In this document: positions 46,426-57,550 of the stretch, in pieces
Layout of the letters: the number at the start of each line of letters is the position of its first letter
Position numbering within the stretch: the stretch's first letter is position 1
Assembly (NCBI RefSeq): GCF_034008635.1
Contig: NZ_CP125378.1
Location: 5,952,501-6,016,500, forward strand
Source: Pseudomonas sp. P8_229
GTDB taxonomy: Bacteria > Pseudomonadota > Gammaproteobacteria > Pseudomonadales > Pseudomonadaceae
Length of the DNA stretch: 64,000 nt
Reading direction: 5' to 3'
Made by a program: the position numbers and the translations under genes
The notes under the pieces: generated by a model
What the model was told of the DNA's origin: nothing
The model's database searches: none
Seen by the model: the letters and a program-made list of their open reading frames with translations, nothing else

Positions 46426-47464
46426 CACCGGCGCTGAGGCCGACCTTGGCTTGCTCAAGGAAGAACTGCTGCGGATTGTCCAGCCCCAGCGCCGAACAAT
46501 CGAGCCACGCCAGGTATGTGCCTTGCGGCACATTAATGGTCAGGCCCGGCAAGCGGCTGCGCACGGCGTCCACCAGCCAGTCACGGTTGGCTTGCAGGTA
46601 GGTTTTCAATTCGGCGAGCCACGGTGCGCCTTCGCTGTAGGCGACGCGGGTCGCTTCCATGCCCAGCGGGTTGACGCTGTCGACCATGCCGCAGCGGGCG
46701 TGGTTGACGCGTTCGCGCAGGGCTGTGTCCTGGATGATCATGAACGATGTCTTGAGGCCGGCGATGTTGTAAGCCTTGCTGGCCGACATCAGGGTGATGG
46801 TGCGGCCGGCGATTTTCGGGCTCAGGGAGGCGGTCGGAATGTGCACGCGGCCATCGAAGCACAGCTCGGCATGGATCTCGTCGGAGATGATCCAGGCGTC
46901 CTGTGCCGCGCAGATATCGGCCACGGCTTGCAGCTCTTCACGGCCGAACACCTTGCCGATCGGGTTGTGCGGGTTGCTCAGGAGCAGGGCGCCGCCACCG
47001 TTCAGCGCGTCACGCAAGGTGTCGAGCGGGGTGGCGTAGGTGCCGTCAGCCTGGGCGACGAATTCCAGTTCGACCTTGTTCAGCCCCCAATGGCCCGGCG
47101 CATGCCGCAGCGGCGGGTAGTTCGGCACTTGCACCACGACGTTCTGTTGCGGTTGCACCAAGGCTTTCAAAGCCATGTTGAAGCCGGACTCAACGCCCGG
47201 CAGGAAGATCAGCTCCTGCGGTTTGACCTTCCAGGCGAACTTGTTCCACAGGTCGGCGACGATGGCTTCACGCAGGTTGTCCTGGGCCACGCTGTAACCC
47301 ACCAGCGGATGCAGCAGACGCTGTTGCAAGGCCTCGATGATCACCGGCGGCGCGGCGAAATCCATATCAGCGACCCACATCGGCAAAACATCGGCCGGGT
47401 AGCGGCTCCACTTGGTGCTGCCGGTGTTGTGGCGGTCGAATACCTGATCAAAATCGAAAGTCAT
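46310..47464 (-). CDS. patB: PatB/MalY-like cystathionine beta-lyase (PLP C-S lyase)
   Basis: 384 residues of aminotransferase fold-type I. The PLP Lys is in SASKAYNIAG (about 233), NPHNPIG and DEIHAEL form the cofactor site, and NFGCPRSLLEEGIARM is the family C-terminus. These enzymes cleave C-S bonds in cystathionine or cysteine conjugates and are often placed under MalY/PatB. ATG 47464 starts MTFDFDQVFD. Its last 38 codons are repeated three times in the array immediately downstream. Confidence 0.88.
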   Translation of the reverse strand: MTFDFDQVFDRHNTGSTKWSRYPADVLPMWVADMDFAAPPVIIEALQQRLLHPLVGYSVAQDNLREAIVADLWNKFAWKVKPQELIFLPGVESGFNMALKALVQPQQNVVVQVPNYPPLRHAPGHWGLNKVELEFVAQADGTYATPLDTLRDALNGGGALLLSNPHNPIGKVFGREELQAVADICAAQDAWIISDEIHAELCFDGRVHIPTASLSPKIAGRTITLMSASKAYNIAGLKTSFMIIQDTALRERVNHARCGMVDSVNPLGMEATRVAYSEGAPWLAELKTYLQANRDWLVDAVRSRLPGLTINVPQGTYLAWLDCSALGLDNPQQFFLEQAKVGLSAGVDFGDQHQQFVRLNFGCPRSLLEEGIARMERALTNRNS

Positions 47465-47539
47465 GCGCGGTCTCGTGAAGGCGGGATGGGTCCTGCCGGG
47501 CATTCTAAGCCCATGGCCCGGTGGGAGCACACAAAACCT

Positions 47540-47627
47540 GTGGGAGCGAGCCTGCTCGCGAAGGCGGTGTGTCAGTCAATATTTGTCTCAACTGACAGGG
47601 CCTCTTCGCGAGCAGGCTCGCTCCCAC
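47540..47627. repeat. REP pair (GAGCCTGCTC subtype)
   Basis: GTGGGAGCGAGCCTGCTCG and inverse partner in the patB-fdnG divergent gap. The rest of this 325-bp gap (47628-47789) shows a hairpin ACCCGG / CCGGGT before the fdnG ribosome site GATCAGGAG but no Anr/Fnr box that I can support. Confidence 0.9.
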
Positions 47628-47789
47628 AGGTTTCTCAGCGCATGACCGATTGTCGCCGACGGTCGGTTTTCACACAGAGTGTGTGGTCTTTGTCTACAGT
47701 GAAAAAGTCGGCAGCCATTCTGCCGCAACCGTGATTGTCCAGATAAAACCCGGCACCAGTACCGGGTTCCACCTGATCAGGAGTGCACG

Positions 47790-50700
47790 ATGGATCTCAG
47801 CCGTCGTCAATTCTTCAAGGTCGCCGGTATCGGCCTTGCAGGCTCTAGCCTGGGCGCGTTGGGCATGGCCCCGACGCTGGCCTTCGCCGAGCAGGTGCGC
47901 CACTTCAAGCTTGCCCACACCCATGAAACCCGCAACACCTGTCCGTATTGCTCGGTCGGTTGCGGGTTGATCATGTACAGCCAGGGCGATGCCGCGAAGA
48001 ACGTCGCGCAAAATATCATTCACATCGAGGGCGACGCCGATCACCCGGTCAACCGCGGCACCCTGTGTCCAAAAGGCGCGGGCCTGCTGGACTTCATTCA
48101 TAGCCCGGGCCGCCTGCAATACCCGCAGGTGCGCAAGCCCGGCAGCAGCGAATGGACCCGCGTCAGTTGGGATGAAGCGCTGGATCGCATCGCCGATCTG
48201 ATGAAGACCGACCGTGACGCCAACTTCATCGAGAAGAATGCCACCGGGCAAACGGTGAACCGCTGGCTCACCACCGGGTTCCTCGCCGCGTCGGCAGCGT
48301 CCAACGAGGCGGGCTACATCACCCAGAAGGTGATTCGCAGTCTCGGCATGCTGGGGTTCGATAACCAGGCGCGTGTCTGACACGGCCCGACGGTGGCAAG
48401 TCTTGCCCCGACGTACGGCCGTGGTGCCATGACCAATACCTGGACCGATATCGCTAACGCGAATCTGATCCTGGTGATGGGTGGCAACGCAGCAGAAGCG
48501 CATCCGTGCGGCTTCAAATGGGTGACCGAGGCCAAGGCGCACAACGCCGCCCGGCTGATCGTGGTCGATCCGCGTTTTACCCGTACCGCGTCCGTGGCCG
48601 ACTATTACGCGCCGATCCGCACCGGCACCGACATCGCCTTCATGGGCGGGCTGATCAATTACCTGCTGTCCGAGGACAAGATCCAGCACGAATACGTGCG
48701 CAACTACACCGACGTCTCGTTTATCGTCAAAGAAGGCTATGGCTTTGAAGACGGTATCTTCAGCGGTTACGACGTGGCCAAGCGCACTTATACCGACAAG
48801 TCCGGCTGGGGTTACGAGCTGGGTGAGGATGGGTTTGCCAAGGTCGACCCGACCCTGCAGGATCCGCGCTGCGTCTATCAACTGATGAAGCAGCATTACA
48901 GCCGTTACAACATCGACCTCGCGAGCCAGATCTGCGGGATGCCGGTCGATGCCATGCAGAAAATCTGGGATGAGATTGCCACGTGCTCCACGCCGGGCAA
49001 GACCATGACCATTCTCTATGCGCTCGGCTGGACGCAGCACTCGATTGGCGCGCAGATCATCCGCAGTGCGGCGATGGTGCAATTGCTGCTGGGCAACGTC
49101 GGCATGCCGGGCGGGGGCGTCAATGCTCTGCGCGGACACTCGAACATTCAGGGCCTGACCGACCTCGGGTTGTTGTCCAACTCGTTGCCGGGCTATCTGA
49201 CCCTGGGTGGCGATGCCGAACAGGAGTACACCGCCTTCATCAAAAAACGCACGCAAATGCCGCTGCGTCCGGGTCAGTTGTCCTACTGGCAGAACTACAG
49301 CAAATTCCACGTCAGCCTGATGAAGTCGTGGTACGGCGCCAACGCCACCGTCGAGAACAACTGGAATTACGACTATCTGCCGAAACTCGACATTCCCAAC
49401 TACGACGTCCTGAAGATGTTCGACCTGATGAGCCAGGGCAAGGTCAACGGCTACATGTGCCAAGGCTTCAACCCCATCGCCGCGCTGCCGGACAAGAACC
49501 GGGTGATGGGCGCGCTGGCCAAGCTCAAGTGGCTGGTGGTGATGGACCCGCTGGCGACCGAAACCTCGGAGTTCTGGCAAAACGTCGGGCCGTACAACGA
49601 CGTGAAAAGCGCCGAGATCCAGACCGAAGTCATTCGCCTGCCGACCACCTGCTTTGCCGAGGAGGACGGTTCGCTGGTCAACAGCAGTCGCTGGCTGCAA
49701 TGGCACTGGAAAGGCGCCGACGGCCCTGGCGAAGCGCAGACCGATATTCGTATCATGAGCGAACTGTTCCTGCGCCTGCGCAAGCGTTATCAGGCCGAGG
49801 GCGGCAAATTCGCCGATCCGCTGCTGAAACTGTCGTGGCCGTACAAGATCCCCGACGAGCCATCGCCGGAGGAACTGGCGAAGGAAATCAACGGCAGCGC
49901 CATGGTCGACTTCACCGATGCCAGTGGCGCGATGGTCAAGGCCGGCTCGCAACTGGCGGCGTTCGCTCAGCTCAAGGACGATGGCAGCACCGCGTCCGGT
50001 TGCTGGATCTTCGCCGGCAGCTGGACCGAGGCCGGTAACCAGATGGCCCGGCGCGACAATGCCGACCCGTATGGCATGCACCAGCATCTGGGCTGGGCCT
50101 GGGCGTGGCCGGCCAATCGGCGGATCCTCTACAACCGTGCATCGGCGGATGTCTCGGGCAAACCGTGGGATCCGAAAAAACGCCTCGTATGGTGGAACGG
50201 CAAGGCCTGGGGCGGCACCGACGTGCCGGACTACAAGGCCGATGTGCCGCCGGAAGCCGGGATGAACCCGTTCATCATGAACCCCGAAGGCGTGGCGCGG
50301 TTCTTCGCCGTCGACAAGATGAACGAAGGGCCATTCCCCGAGCACTACGAGCCGTTCGAAACGCCGATCGGCATCAACCCGCTGCACCCGCAAAACAAGA
50401 AAGCCACCAGCAACCCGGCGGCGCGGATCTTCGACTCGGTCTGGGAAAGCCTCGGCGAAGCCAAGGACTTTCCGTACGCCGGCACCAGTTACCGGCTCAC
50501 CGAGCACTTCCATTTCTGGAGCAAGCATTGCAAGTTGAATGCGATTGCCCAGCCCGAGCAGTTCGTCGAAATCGGCGAAGTGCTGGCGAAGGAGAAGGGC
50601 ATCGCCGCCGGGGATCGGGTGCGGGTCAGCTGCAAACGCGGGTTCATCGAGGCGGTTGCGGTGGTGACCAAACGGATCCGGCCGCTGCAGGTCAACGGCC

Positions 50701-50855
50701 AGGTGGTGCATCAGATCGGCATCCCGCTGCACTGGGGTTTCACCGGTCAGACGCGTCACGGTTACCTGACCAACACCCTGGTGCCGTTCCTCGGCGACGG
50801 CAACACACAGACCCCGGAATCCAAGTCATTCCTGGTCAACGTGGAGAAACTATAA
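47790..50855 (+). CDS. fdnG: Formate dehydrogenase-N major subunit, selenocysteine enzyme
   Basis: One gene of 1022 codons in which the in-frame TGA at 48378-48380 (codon 197) is read as selenocysteine. The sequence across it, VDNQARV-like NQARV then HGPTVASLAP, is that of E. coli FdnG/FdoG at Sec196. The N-terminus has a Tat signal (SRRQFFK) and a [4Fe-4S] motif CPYCSVGCG, followed by bis-MGD molybdopterin domains. It oxidises formate on the periplasmic side and passes electrons to FdnH and FdnI. Length, order and the nearby sel genes all support recoding. Whether it is the FdnG (nitrate-linked) or FdoG (aerobic) type cannot be told from sequence. Confidence 0.95.
48378..48423 (+). promoter_or_regulatory. 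Selenocysteine UGA and bacterial SECIS hairpin
   Basis: TGA at 48378 is followed by an outer stem CACGGCC (48381-48387) / GGCCGTG (48417-48423) and an inner stem GGCAA / TTGCC whose tip holds AAGTCTT. This is the GUCU-type apical loop that SelB binds immediately 3' of the Sec codon. Confidence 0.88.
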
Positions 50856-51791
50856 ATGGCCAGCCAAGACATCATTGCCCGCTCGGCCACCACCACGGTG
50901 CCGCCCTCGGTGAGGAATCAGCAGGAAGTCGCCAAGCTGATCGACACCACCAAATGCATAGGCTGCAAGGCCTGCCAGGTCGCCTGCTCGGAATGGAACG
51001 AGCTGCGCGACGAGGTCGGCCACAACCACGGCACCTACGACAACCCGCAGGACCTCAGCGCAGAAACCTGGACCTTGATGCGCTTCACCGAACACGAAAC
51101 CGACGCCGGCAACCTTGAATGGCTGATCCGCAAGGACGGCTGCATGCACTGCGCCGAACCGGGGTGCCTGGCGGCCTGCCCGAGTCCCGGGGCGATCATC
51201 AAGCATGCCAACGGCATCGTCGATTTCGATCAGGACCACTGCATCGGCTGCGGCTATTGCATCACCGGTTGTCCGTTCAATATTCCGCGGATTTCGCAGA
51301 AGGACCACAAGGCCTACAAATGCACCTTGTGTTCGGACCGGGTAGCGGTGGGGCTGGAACCGGCCTGCGTGAAAACCTGCCCGACCGGCGCGATCGTCTT
51401 CGGCAGCAAGGAAGACATGAAGGAACACGCCGCCGAGCGCATCGTCGATTTGAAAAGCCGTGGCTTCGACAACGCCGGTCTGTACGACCCGGCAGGCGTC
51501 GGCGGGACTCATGTGATGTACGTGTTGCACCACGCCGATACGCCAAAGATCTACGCCGGGTTGCCGGATGCGCCGGCCATCAGTCCGCTCGTGGGCCTGT
51601 GGAAAGGCATCAGCAAACCGCTAGGCCTGCTGGCGATGGGTGTGGCGGTGCTGGCCGGGTTCTTCCACTACGTGCGTATCGGGCCGAACCGCACCGAAGA
51701 GGATGAGCAGCCGACGCCACCGGACACTTCGGTGCATGTCGTTGACCCGGCGGTGCACACCTTCGATCCACGCGGGGAGGACCGGCCATGA
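50856..51791 (+). CDS. fdnH: Formate dehydrogenase iron-sulfur (beta) subunit
   Basis: 311 residues with four cysteine clusters for 4Fe-4S centres ([42 protein letters not shown] plus [10 protein letters not shown]). A C-terminal transmembrane helix ([20 protein letters not shown], about 250-270) anchors it. It starts directly after the fdnG stop. It carries electrons from FdnG to the cytochrome b subunit. Confidence 0.95.
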   Translation: MASQDIIARSATTTVPPSVRNQQEVAKLIDTTKCIGCKACQVACSEWNELRDEVGHNHGTYDNPQDLSAETWTLMRFTEHETDAGNLEWLIRKDGCMHCAEPGCLAACPSPGAIIKHANGIVDFDQDHCIGCGYCITGCPFNIPRISQKDHKAYKCTLCSDRVAVGLEPACVKTCPTGAIVFGSKEDMKEHAAERIVDLKSRGFDNAGLYDPAGVGGTHVMYVLHHADTPKIYAGLPDAPAISPLVGLWKGISKPLGLLAMGVAVLAGFFHYVRIGPNRTEEDEQPTPPDTSVHVVDPAVHTFDPRGEDRP

Positions 51792-52453
51792 GCAACAAGA
51801 CGATCCTGCGCTACACCGCCAACCAGCGCACCAATCACTGGCTGGTGGCGATTCTGTTTTTCATGGCCGGGCTGTCCGGACTGGCGTTGTTTCATCCGTC
51901 GCTCTTCTGGCTGAGCAACCTGTTCGGCGGCGGGCCGTGGACGCGGATTCTGCATCCGTTCATGGGTGTGGCGATGTTTGTGTTGTTCCTCGGCCTGGTG
52001 TTTCGTTTCTGGCGTGCGAACTTCTTTATCGACAATGACTGGAAATGGATGCGCCGCATTGATCGGGTGTTGGTCAACGATGAAGAAAGCGTGCCACCGG
52101 TGGGCAAGTACAACGCCGGGCAGAAGATGCTGTTCTGGACTTTACTGCTGTGCATGCTCGGTTTGCTGTTCACCGGGCTGGTGATCTGGCGCGTGTATTT
52201 CAGCGCATATTTCGGCATCACCGTGATCCGCTGGGCGATGCTCCTGCATGCGCTGGCCGGGTTTGTGCTGATCCTGAGCATCATCATTCACATCTACGCC
52301 GGTCTGTGGATCAAGGGTTCGGTGGACGCGATGCTGCATGGTTGGGTCAGCCGCGCCTGGGCGAAGAAACACCACGAACTCTGGTACCGCGACATCACCA
52401 GCGATGAACATCGTCCGGACGTGCCGGAGCGACCGATCACCAAAAAGGGCTGA
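51788..52453 (+). CDS. fdnI: Formate dehydrogenase cytochrome b556 (gamma) subunit
   Basis: 221 residues with four predicted membrane helices and His residues suited to two b hemes ([37 protein letters not shown]). It overlaps fdnH by ATGA. It anchors the complex and reduces quinone in the inner membrane. Length is close to E. coli FdnI/FdoI (about 215). Confidence 0.93.
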   Translation: MSNKTILRYTANQRTNHWLVAILFFMAGLSGLALFHPSLFWLSNLFGGGPWTRILHPFMGVAMFVLFLGLVFRFWRANFFIDNDWKWMRRIDRVLVNDEESVPPVGKYNAGQKMLFWTLLLCMLGLLFTGLVIWRVYFSAYFGITVIRWAMLLHALAGFVLILSIIIHIYAGLWIKGSVDAMLHGWVSRAWAKKHHELWYRDITSDEHRPDVPERPITKKG

Positions 52454-52456
52454 CCT

Positions 52457-53383
52457 TTGGCAACCATTCTTGAACCCGGGGAAATCGAAGCGGCGGCCAG
52501 TTCGCCGCCGTTTCTGCACCTGCCACCGCACAATCTGTTCACCTTGCGCGCGCAACGCCTGGAACACCTGGCCGAAGGGCATCCGCTGGTCGAGTACCTG
52601 CGTCTGATCGCCGGGTTGTGCCGGGCTCAGCAGCAGGTTTTCGACGATCCACCGCTGACGGCACCGTTTGATCAGCAAAGGATTGAAGCCTGTCAGCAAC
52701 ACGGTTTGCCGCCGTTCGCTGCCGACACGCTGGTGCGCGAAGAGGGTTGGCAGGCGTATCTCGGCGCCCTGCTAAAACGCTATGAGCCGGTTGAACAGCC
52801 CGCCGTTGTTGAGGCGGTCAATGCTCTGCAGGGCGCAAGTTCGGGCCAGTTGCGCGCGTGGGCCGTGGCCTTGGTCAGCGGCCAGTACTCGATGGTGCCG
52901 GCGCAACTGGTGCCGTTTCTCGGCGCCGGGCTGCAAGCGGCATGGAGCCACTGGCTGCTCAGCGCACCCAACCTGCAACTGAAACCCGGCGACAGCCTCA
53001 GCCAGTGCCCGGGTTGCGGTTCACCGGCGATGGCCGGGGTGATCCGCCATCGCGGTAAACATAACGGTCTGCGTTATCTGGTGTGCTCGCTGTGTGCCTG
53101 CGAATGGCATGTGGTGCGGGTCAAGTGCGTGTATTGCGAGTCGAGCAAAGGCCTGGATTACCTGAGCCTTGAAGACGATCGCCATGCGGCCAATCAGGCG
53201 CCGATTCGGGCGGAGGTCTGCCCGGGCTGCAACAGCTATTTGAAACTGGTCTATTTGGAAAACGATGCCGAAGGCGAAGCGCTGTCAGCGGATCTCACCA
53301 GCCTGTTGCTCGACATGCGTCTTGCGCAGGATGGTTATCAGCGTCTGGCACCGAATCTGTTGCTGGCGCCGGGAGACGAATGA
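52457..53383 (+). CDS. fdhE: Formate dehydrogenase maturation factor FdhE
   Basis: 308 residues with the four CXXC knuckles of FdhE (CPGCGSP, CSLCACEW, CVYCESS, CPGCNSY) that bind iron as a rubredoxin-like fold. FdhE is needed for formation of active respiratory formate dehydrogenase. It starts at TTG 52457 with AAGGG eight bases upstream, three bp after fdnI, so it is cotranscribed with the structural genes. Confidence 0.92.
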   Translation: MATILEPGEIEAAASSPPFLHLPPHNLFTLRAQRLEHLAEGHPLVEYLRLIAGLCRAQQQVFDDPPLTAPFDQQRIEACQQHGLPPFAADTLVREEGWQAYLGALLKRYEPVEQPAVVEAVNALQGASSGQLRAWAVALVSGQYSMVPAQLVPFLGAGLQAAWSHWLLSAPNLQLKPGDSLSQCPGCGSPAMAGVIRHRGKHNGLRYLVCSLCACEWHVVRVKCVYCESSKGLDYLSLEDDRHAANQAPIRAEVCPGCNSYLKLVYLENDAEGEALSADLTSLLLDMRLAQDGYQRLAPNLLLAPGDE

Positions 53384-53495
53384 CCAGAGCGTCTACACTC
53401 CTGAAAAACATCCCACAATTGGGGGGCCGGTGTGCTGTGTTTAGACGCGTTGCGTCAGGTCATGCCGGAAAGACTTTTGTTTTCGGGAGTGGCTG

Positions 53496-54908
53496 ATGTC
53501 CGCAAGTGTTGCCCCGCGTTTACCGTCCATTGATGGTTTGTTGCGTCATCCGGCCTGTGTGCCGCTGCTTGAGCGTTACGGTCGTGAGGCGTTGCTGAGC
53601 CGTTTGCGCCAGTTGCTGGATGAACTGCGTGCAGACGTGTTGAACGGGCAATTGTCGGCGATTGAAATCAGCCCCGAAGTGCTCGCCGGCCGCGTCGGCG
53701 AGCGTCTGGCCCAGCAACAGCGCAGCAACGTACGCCGGGTATTCAACCTGACCGGCACGGTGCTGCACACCAACCTCGGCCGCGCCTTGTTGCCTGAAGA
53801 AGCCATCGACGCGGTGCAGATGGCCGCACGTTATCCGCTCAATCTCGAGTTCGATCTGGCCAGCGGCAAGCGTGGTGATCGCGATGATTTGATCGAAGGC
53901 CTGATCCGCGAGTTGACCGGCGCCGACGCGGTCACCGTGGTCAACAACAATGCCGCTGCGGTGCTGCTGACGCTCAACAGCCTCGGCGCGCGCAAGGAAG
54001 GCATCATCTCACGCGGCGAGCTGATCGAAATCGGCGGCGCGTTCCGCATCCCCGACATCATGGCCCGCGCCGGGGTGCGTCTGCATGAAGTCGGCACGAC
54101 CAATCGCACCCATGCCAAAGACTACGAAGCGGCGATCAACCCGCGCAGCGGCTTGATCATGCGCGTGCATGCGAGCAACTACAGCATCGAAGGCTTTACC
54201 GCCCGGGTGCCGACCGCCGAGCTGGCCGAGTTGGCTCATCGCCATGGCTTGCCATTGCTGGAGGACCTGGGCAGCGGCAGCCTGCTGGACCTGACCCGCT
54301 GGGGCTTGCCGGCCGAGCCGACGGTGCGGCAGGCGCTGCTCGACGGCGCGGATATCGTCACCTTCAGCGGCGATAAATTGCTTGGCGGGCCGCAGGCCGG
54401 GTTGATTGTCGGACGCAAAGAATTGATCGCGAAGATCAAGAAAAATCCGCTGAAACGCGCGCTGCGGGTGGACAAGTTGACCCTGGCGGCGCTGGAAGCG
54501 GTGCTCGGCCTGTATCGCGATCCGGATCGCCTCGCCGAGCGCCTGCCGAGTCTGCGTTTGTTGACTCGTCCGCAAGCGGACATTTTCGCCCAGGCCGAGC
54601 GCCTGCAACCGGCGCTGGCACACGTCATCGGCGAGCCTTGGCATGTCAGCGCGGTGAAAGCCTTGGGCATGATCGGCAGCGGCAGCCAACCGGTGGCGCG
54701 TCTGCCGAGTGCCGCGTTGTGCCTGCGCCCGCAAGTGTCGAAACGCTTGCGCGGGCGCTGTCTGCTCAATCTGGAGGCGGCGTTGCGCGCACTGCCAATT
54801 CCAGTGCTCGGGCGCATCGATGACGACGCACTGTGGCTGGATCTGCGCCAACTCGACGATGAACCCGCATGGCTCGCGCAATTGCCGCAGTTGCAGGTCG
54901 ACCCGTGA
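53496..54908 (+). CDS. selA: Selenocysteine synthase
   Basis: 470 residues. SelA converts seryl-tRNA(Sec) to selenocysteyl-tRNA(Sec) using selenophosphate and PLP. The PLP Lys294 lies in [14 protein letters not shown]. The N-terminal domain ([12 protein letters not shown]) is typical for tRNA(Sec) contact, and the length matches bacterial SelA (about 463). It follows fdhE by 112 bp and is overlapped by selB (GTGA). Confidence 0.95.
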   Translation: MSASVAPRLPSIDGLLRHPACVPLLERYGREALLSRLRQLLDELRADVLNGQLSAIEISPEVLAGRVGERLAQQQRSNVRRVFNLTGTVLHTNLGRALLPEEAIDAVQMAARYPLNLEFDLASGKRGDRDDLIEGLIRELTGADAVTVVNNNAAAVLLTLNSLGARKEGIISRGELIEIGGAFRIPDIMARAGVRLHEVGTTNRTHAKDYEAAINPRSGLIMRVHASNYSIEGFTARVPTAELAELAHRHGLPLLEDLGSGSLLDLTRWGLPAEPTVRQALLDGADIVTFSGDKLLGGPQAGLIVGRKELIAKIKKNPLKRALRVDKLTLAALEAVLGLYRDPDRLAERLPSLRLLTRPQADIFAQAERLQPALAHVIGEPWHVSAVKALGMIGSGSQPVARLPSAALCLRPQVSKRLRGRCLLNLEAALRALPIPVLGRIDDDALWLDLRQLDDEPAWLAQLPQLQVDP

Positions 54909-56821
54909 TTGTCGGCACTGCGGGGCACATCGATCACGGCAAAACCTCGCTGCTGCAGGCCCTGACCGGACAATCCGGCGACCGCCGCCCGCAGGAACGC
55001 GAACGCGGGATGACCATCGACCTCGGTTATCTGTATGCCGAACTTGCGCCCGGTGCCGGGCTGACCGGGTTCATCGATGTGCCGGGCCACGAGAAATTCA
55101 CTCACAACATGCTCGCCGGGGCGCAGGGTATCGATCTGGTGTTGCTGGTGGTTGCCGCAGATGACGGGGTGATGCCGCAGACCCGCGAGCATCTGGCGAT
55201 TGTCCAGCTGCTGGGCATCCGCCGGGCGCTGGTGGCGATCACCAAGTGTGACCGGGCCGAGACGGGCAGGGTGGAGCAGGTGCAGCGGCAGATTCTGGAT
55301 TTGCTCGAATCCGGGCCGTTTGCCGCAGCGCCGATTCTGACCGTGTCGAGCGTGACCGGGCAGGGCATCGATGAATTGCGTCAGAGCTTGCTACAGATTC
55401 ACGGCGAAGCGCATGAACGCAGCCGCGAAGGCGGTTTTCGCCTGGCCATCGACCGCGCTTTCAGCGTTGCCGGCGCCGGGATCGTGGTCACCGGTACGGC
55501 GTTGTCGGGCACGGTTTCAGTCGGGGACAAACTGGCGCTCGGGCCGTCCGGCAAATCGGTCAGGGTGCGTGGCTTGCATGCGCAGAATCAACCCGCCGAA
55601 AAGGCCTTCGCCGGGCAACGCGTGGCGCTGAATATCAGTGGCGATCGGCTGACGTTGGAGCAGATCCATCGCGGCCAGTGGCTGTTGGCCGAGTGGCTGC
55701 ACGCACCGACGCAACGGGTCGACATCGAGTTTCAGCTGCTGCCGGGTGAGCGTACGTTCGAACACTTTCACCCGGTGCACGTGCACCTCGGTACTCAAGA
55801 TGTCATCGCCCGCGTGGCTTTGCTCGAAGGCCCGCGCTTGAGTCCTGGCCAGCGCATGTTCGCGCAATTGCTGATCAACGCCCCGGTGCATGCGGTAAAG
55901 GGTGATCGGGTGATCTTGCGTGACCAGAGCGCGCAACGCACCCTCGGCGGCGGCCAGGTGCTCGACCCGTTCGCCCCGGCCAGGCAACGCCGCAGCCCGG
56001 AACGGCTGGCGCAACTGCAAGCCCTGGCGCGCAGCGAAAGTCTAGAGCACGCGCTGCCGGTGCTGCTCAATCACGGCACCGGTGGACTTGATCCGCAGCG
56101 GCTGGAGCGCCAGTTCAATCGTCCGCGTGGCGACTGGTCGCTGGCGGCGAATGTGCGCCTGATCGACACCCGCCAAGGCCCGGTGCTGTTCAACGTGCAG
56201 CGTTGGGGGCAGCTGAAGTTCACCCTGTTGGAGCAACTGGCGAAATTCCATGAGCTGGAGCCCGACCAGATGGGGCCTGATCGCGACCGTCTGCGACGCT
56301 TCAGCGGTCTGGCGCTGGAGCGCTCGACCTTTGCCAGCCTGCTGGAAGAACTGCGCGCCGCCGGATCGATCAACGCCAGCGGGCCGTGGCTGCACCTGCC
56401 GGATCATCAGGTGCGTTTGAATGCCGAAGACGAAACCCTGTGGCAGCGCATGCAGCCGCTGTTCGAACAGGCCGGGTCTGATCCGCCGTGGGTGCGCGAT
56501 GTCGCGAAAATGCTCGGTGAGGACGACGCGGTGGTGCGCTTGCTGCTGCGCAAACTGGCGCGCCTGGGGCTGATGCATCAGGTGGTGCGCGACCTGTTTC
56601 TGACCGACGTGCAACTGCGGCGCATGGCCGGTGCGTTGCTGCAACTGGAACAGGAAAATCCGCCGATCCAGGTGACAACTTTTCGTGATGCGCTAGGCTT
56701 GGGACGCAAACGCTGTATTCAGTACCTGGAATACTTCGACCGCCTCGGCCTGACCCGACGCATCGGCGAGTCCCGCGTGATCCGCCACGACAACGCGCTG
56801 GCCAGCACCGACGTACCCTGA
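54905..56821 (+). CDS. selB: Selenocysteine-specific elongation factor
   Basis: 638 residues from GTG 54905, which overlaps the selA stop. The GTPase motifs are [26 protein letters not shown] and TKCD. The EF-Tu-like domains 2 and 3 follow, then four winged-helix modules (last about 280 residues) that bind the SECIS loop. It delivers Sec-tRNA to UGA in fdnG. An in-frame ATG at 54869 would add a 12-residue N-terminus not seen in SelB. Confidence 0.95.
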   Translation: MIVGTAGHIDHGKTSLLQALTGQSGDRRPQERERGMTIDLGYLYAELAPGAGLTGFIDVPGHEKFTHNMLAGAQGIDLVLLVVAADDGVMPQTREHLAIVQLLGIRRALVAITKCDRAETGRVEQVQRQILDLLESGPFAAAPILTVSSVTGQGIDELRQSLLQIHGEAHERSREGGFRLAIDRAFSVAGAGIVVTGTALSGTVSVGDKLALGPSGKSVRVRGLHAQNQPAEKAFAGQRVALNISGDRLTLEQIHRGQWLLAEWLHAPTQRVDIEFQLLPGERTFEHFHPVHVHLGTQDVIARVALLEGPRLSPGQRMFAQLLINAPVHAVKGDRVILRDQSAQRTLGGGQVLDPFAPARQRRSPERLAQLQALARSESLEHALPVLLNHGTGGLDPQRLERQFNRPRGDWSLAANVRLIDTRQGPVLFNVQRWGQLKFTLLEQLAKFHELEPDQMGPDRDRLRRFSGLALERSTFASLLEELRAAGSINASGPWLHLPDHQVRLNAEDETLWQRMQPLFEQAGSDPPWVRDVAKMLGEDDAVVRLLLRKLARLGLMHQVVRDLFLTDVQLRRMAGALLQLEQENPPIQVTTFRDALGLGRKRCIQYLEYFDRLGLTRRIGESRVIRHDNALASTDVP

Positions 56822-56828
56822 GTTCAAA

Positions 56829-56924
56829 GGAAGGCAATCGCGCCCGGTGGCGCGGCCGGGCTTCAAACCCGGTTGGGGACGGCATCCGTTCCCGGGCAGG
56901 TTCGACTCCGGCTGCCTTCCGCCA
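56829..56924 (+). tRNA. selC: Selenocysteine tRNA (anticodon TCA)
   Basis: A 96-base tRNA with an eight-base acceptor stem (GGAAGGCA / TGCCTTCC) and encoded GCCA end. The D stem is six bases (CGCGCC / GGCGCG) with a four-base loop and the anticodon stem is CCGGG / CCCGG around CTTCAAA. A long extra arm (GGGGACGG / CCGTTCCC) is also typical of tRNA(Sec). The T stem GCAGG / CCGGC holds one A-G mismatch. It lies 7 bp after selB. Confidence 0.97.
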
Positions 56925-56932
56925 ATCCCCTT

Positions 56933-57541
56933 GTAGGAATGAGCCTGCTCGCGATAGCGGTGGGTCATTCAATGCTGATGTTGCCTGACTTGGCGCCTTC
57001 GCGAGCAAGCCCGCTCCCACAGGGAGCTGTGTTCCAGGCAGTTCCTGCACGTTGCTGTGAGGCTGTGAGAGACCCCCGTCGATCTCTGACACCCCACAAA
57101 ACCAAGGTGGGAGTGGGCTTGCTCACGAAAGCGGTGTGACATTCAACGCTGATGTTGCCTGACACGCCGCCTTCGCGAGCAAGCCCGCTCCCACTGGGGA
57201 CTGTGTTCCAGGCAGTTCCTGCACTTTTGCTGTGAGGCGGTGAGATACCTGTCGATCTCTGACACCCCACAAAACCAAGGTGGGAGTGGGTTTGCTCACG
57301 AAAGCGGTGTGACATTCAATGCTGATGTTGCCTGACTTGGCGCCTTCGCGAGCAAGCCCGCTCCCACAGGGAGCTGTGTTCCAGGCAGTTCCTGCACTTT
57401 TGCTGTGAGGCGGTGAGATACCTGTCGATCTCTGACACCCCACAAAACCAAGGTGGGAGTGGGCTTGCTCACGAAAGCGGTGTGACATTCAACGCTGATG
57501 TTGCCTGACACGCCGCCTTCGCGAGCAGGCTCACTCCTACA
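56933..57541. repeat. Tandem array of four 173-bp REP-containing units
   Basis: Units start at 56933, 57107, 57280 and 57453 (spacings 174, 173, 173). Each has an outer palindrome pair (GTGGGAGTGGGCTTGCTCAC and GCGAGCAAGCCCGCTCCCAC in the inner units) with a GATGTTGCCTGAC spacer, then a unique block of about 80 bp (GTTCCAGGCAGTTCCTGCAC, GATCTCTGACACC). The last unit ends after its palindrome pair. The array fills the gap between tRNA(Sec) and the aminotransferase gene. Confidence 0.93.
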
Positions 57542-57550
57542 GGGTATGGG

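Noticed and set aside
47790..48380. fdnG as a pseudogene broken by an early stop
   Set aside because: The stop is UGA at the known Sec site, followed by a SECIS hairpin, with selA, selB and selC close by.
47694..50759. A 1021-codon minus-strand frame opposite fdnG
   Set aside because: It is antisense to a gene with full-length homology to FdnG. Long antisense frames are common in GC-rich genes with strong third-position bias.
56933..57541. CRISPR array behind tRNA(Sec)
   Set aside because: The units are 173 bp and nearly identical throughout, with no short repeat/unique spacer pattern and no cas gene.
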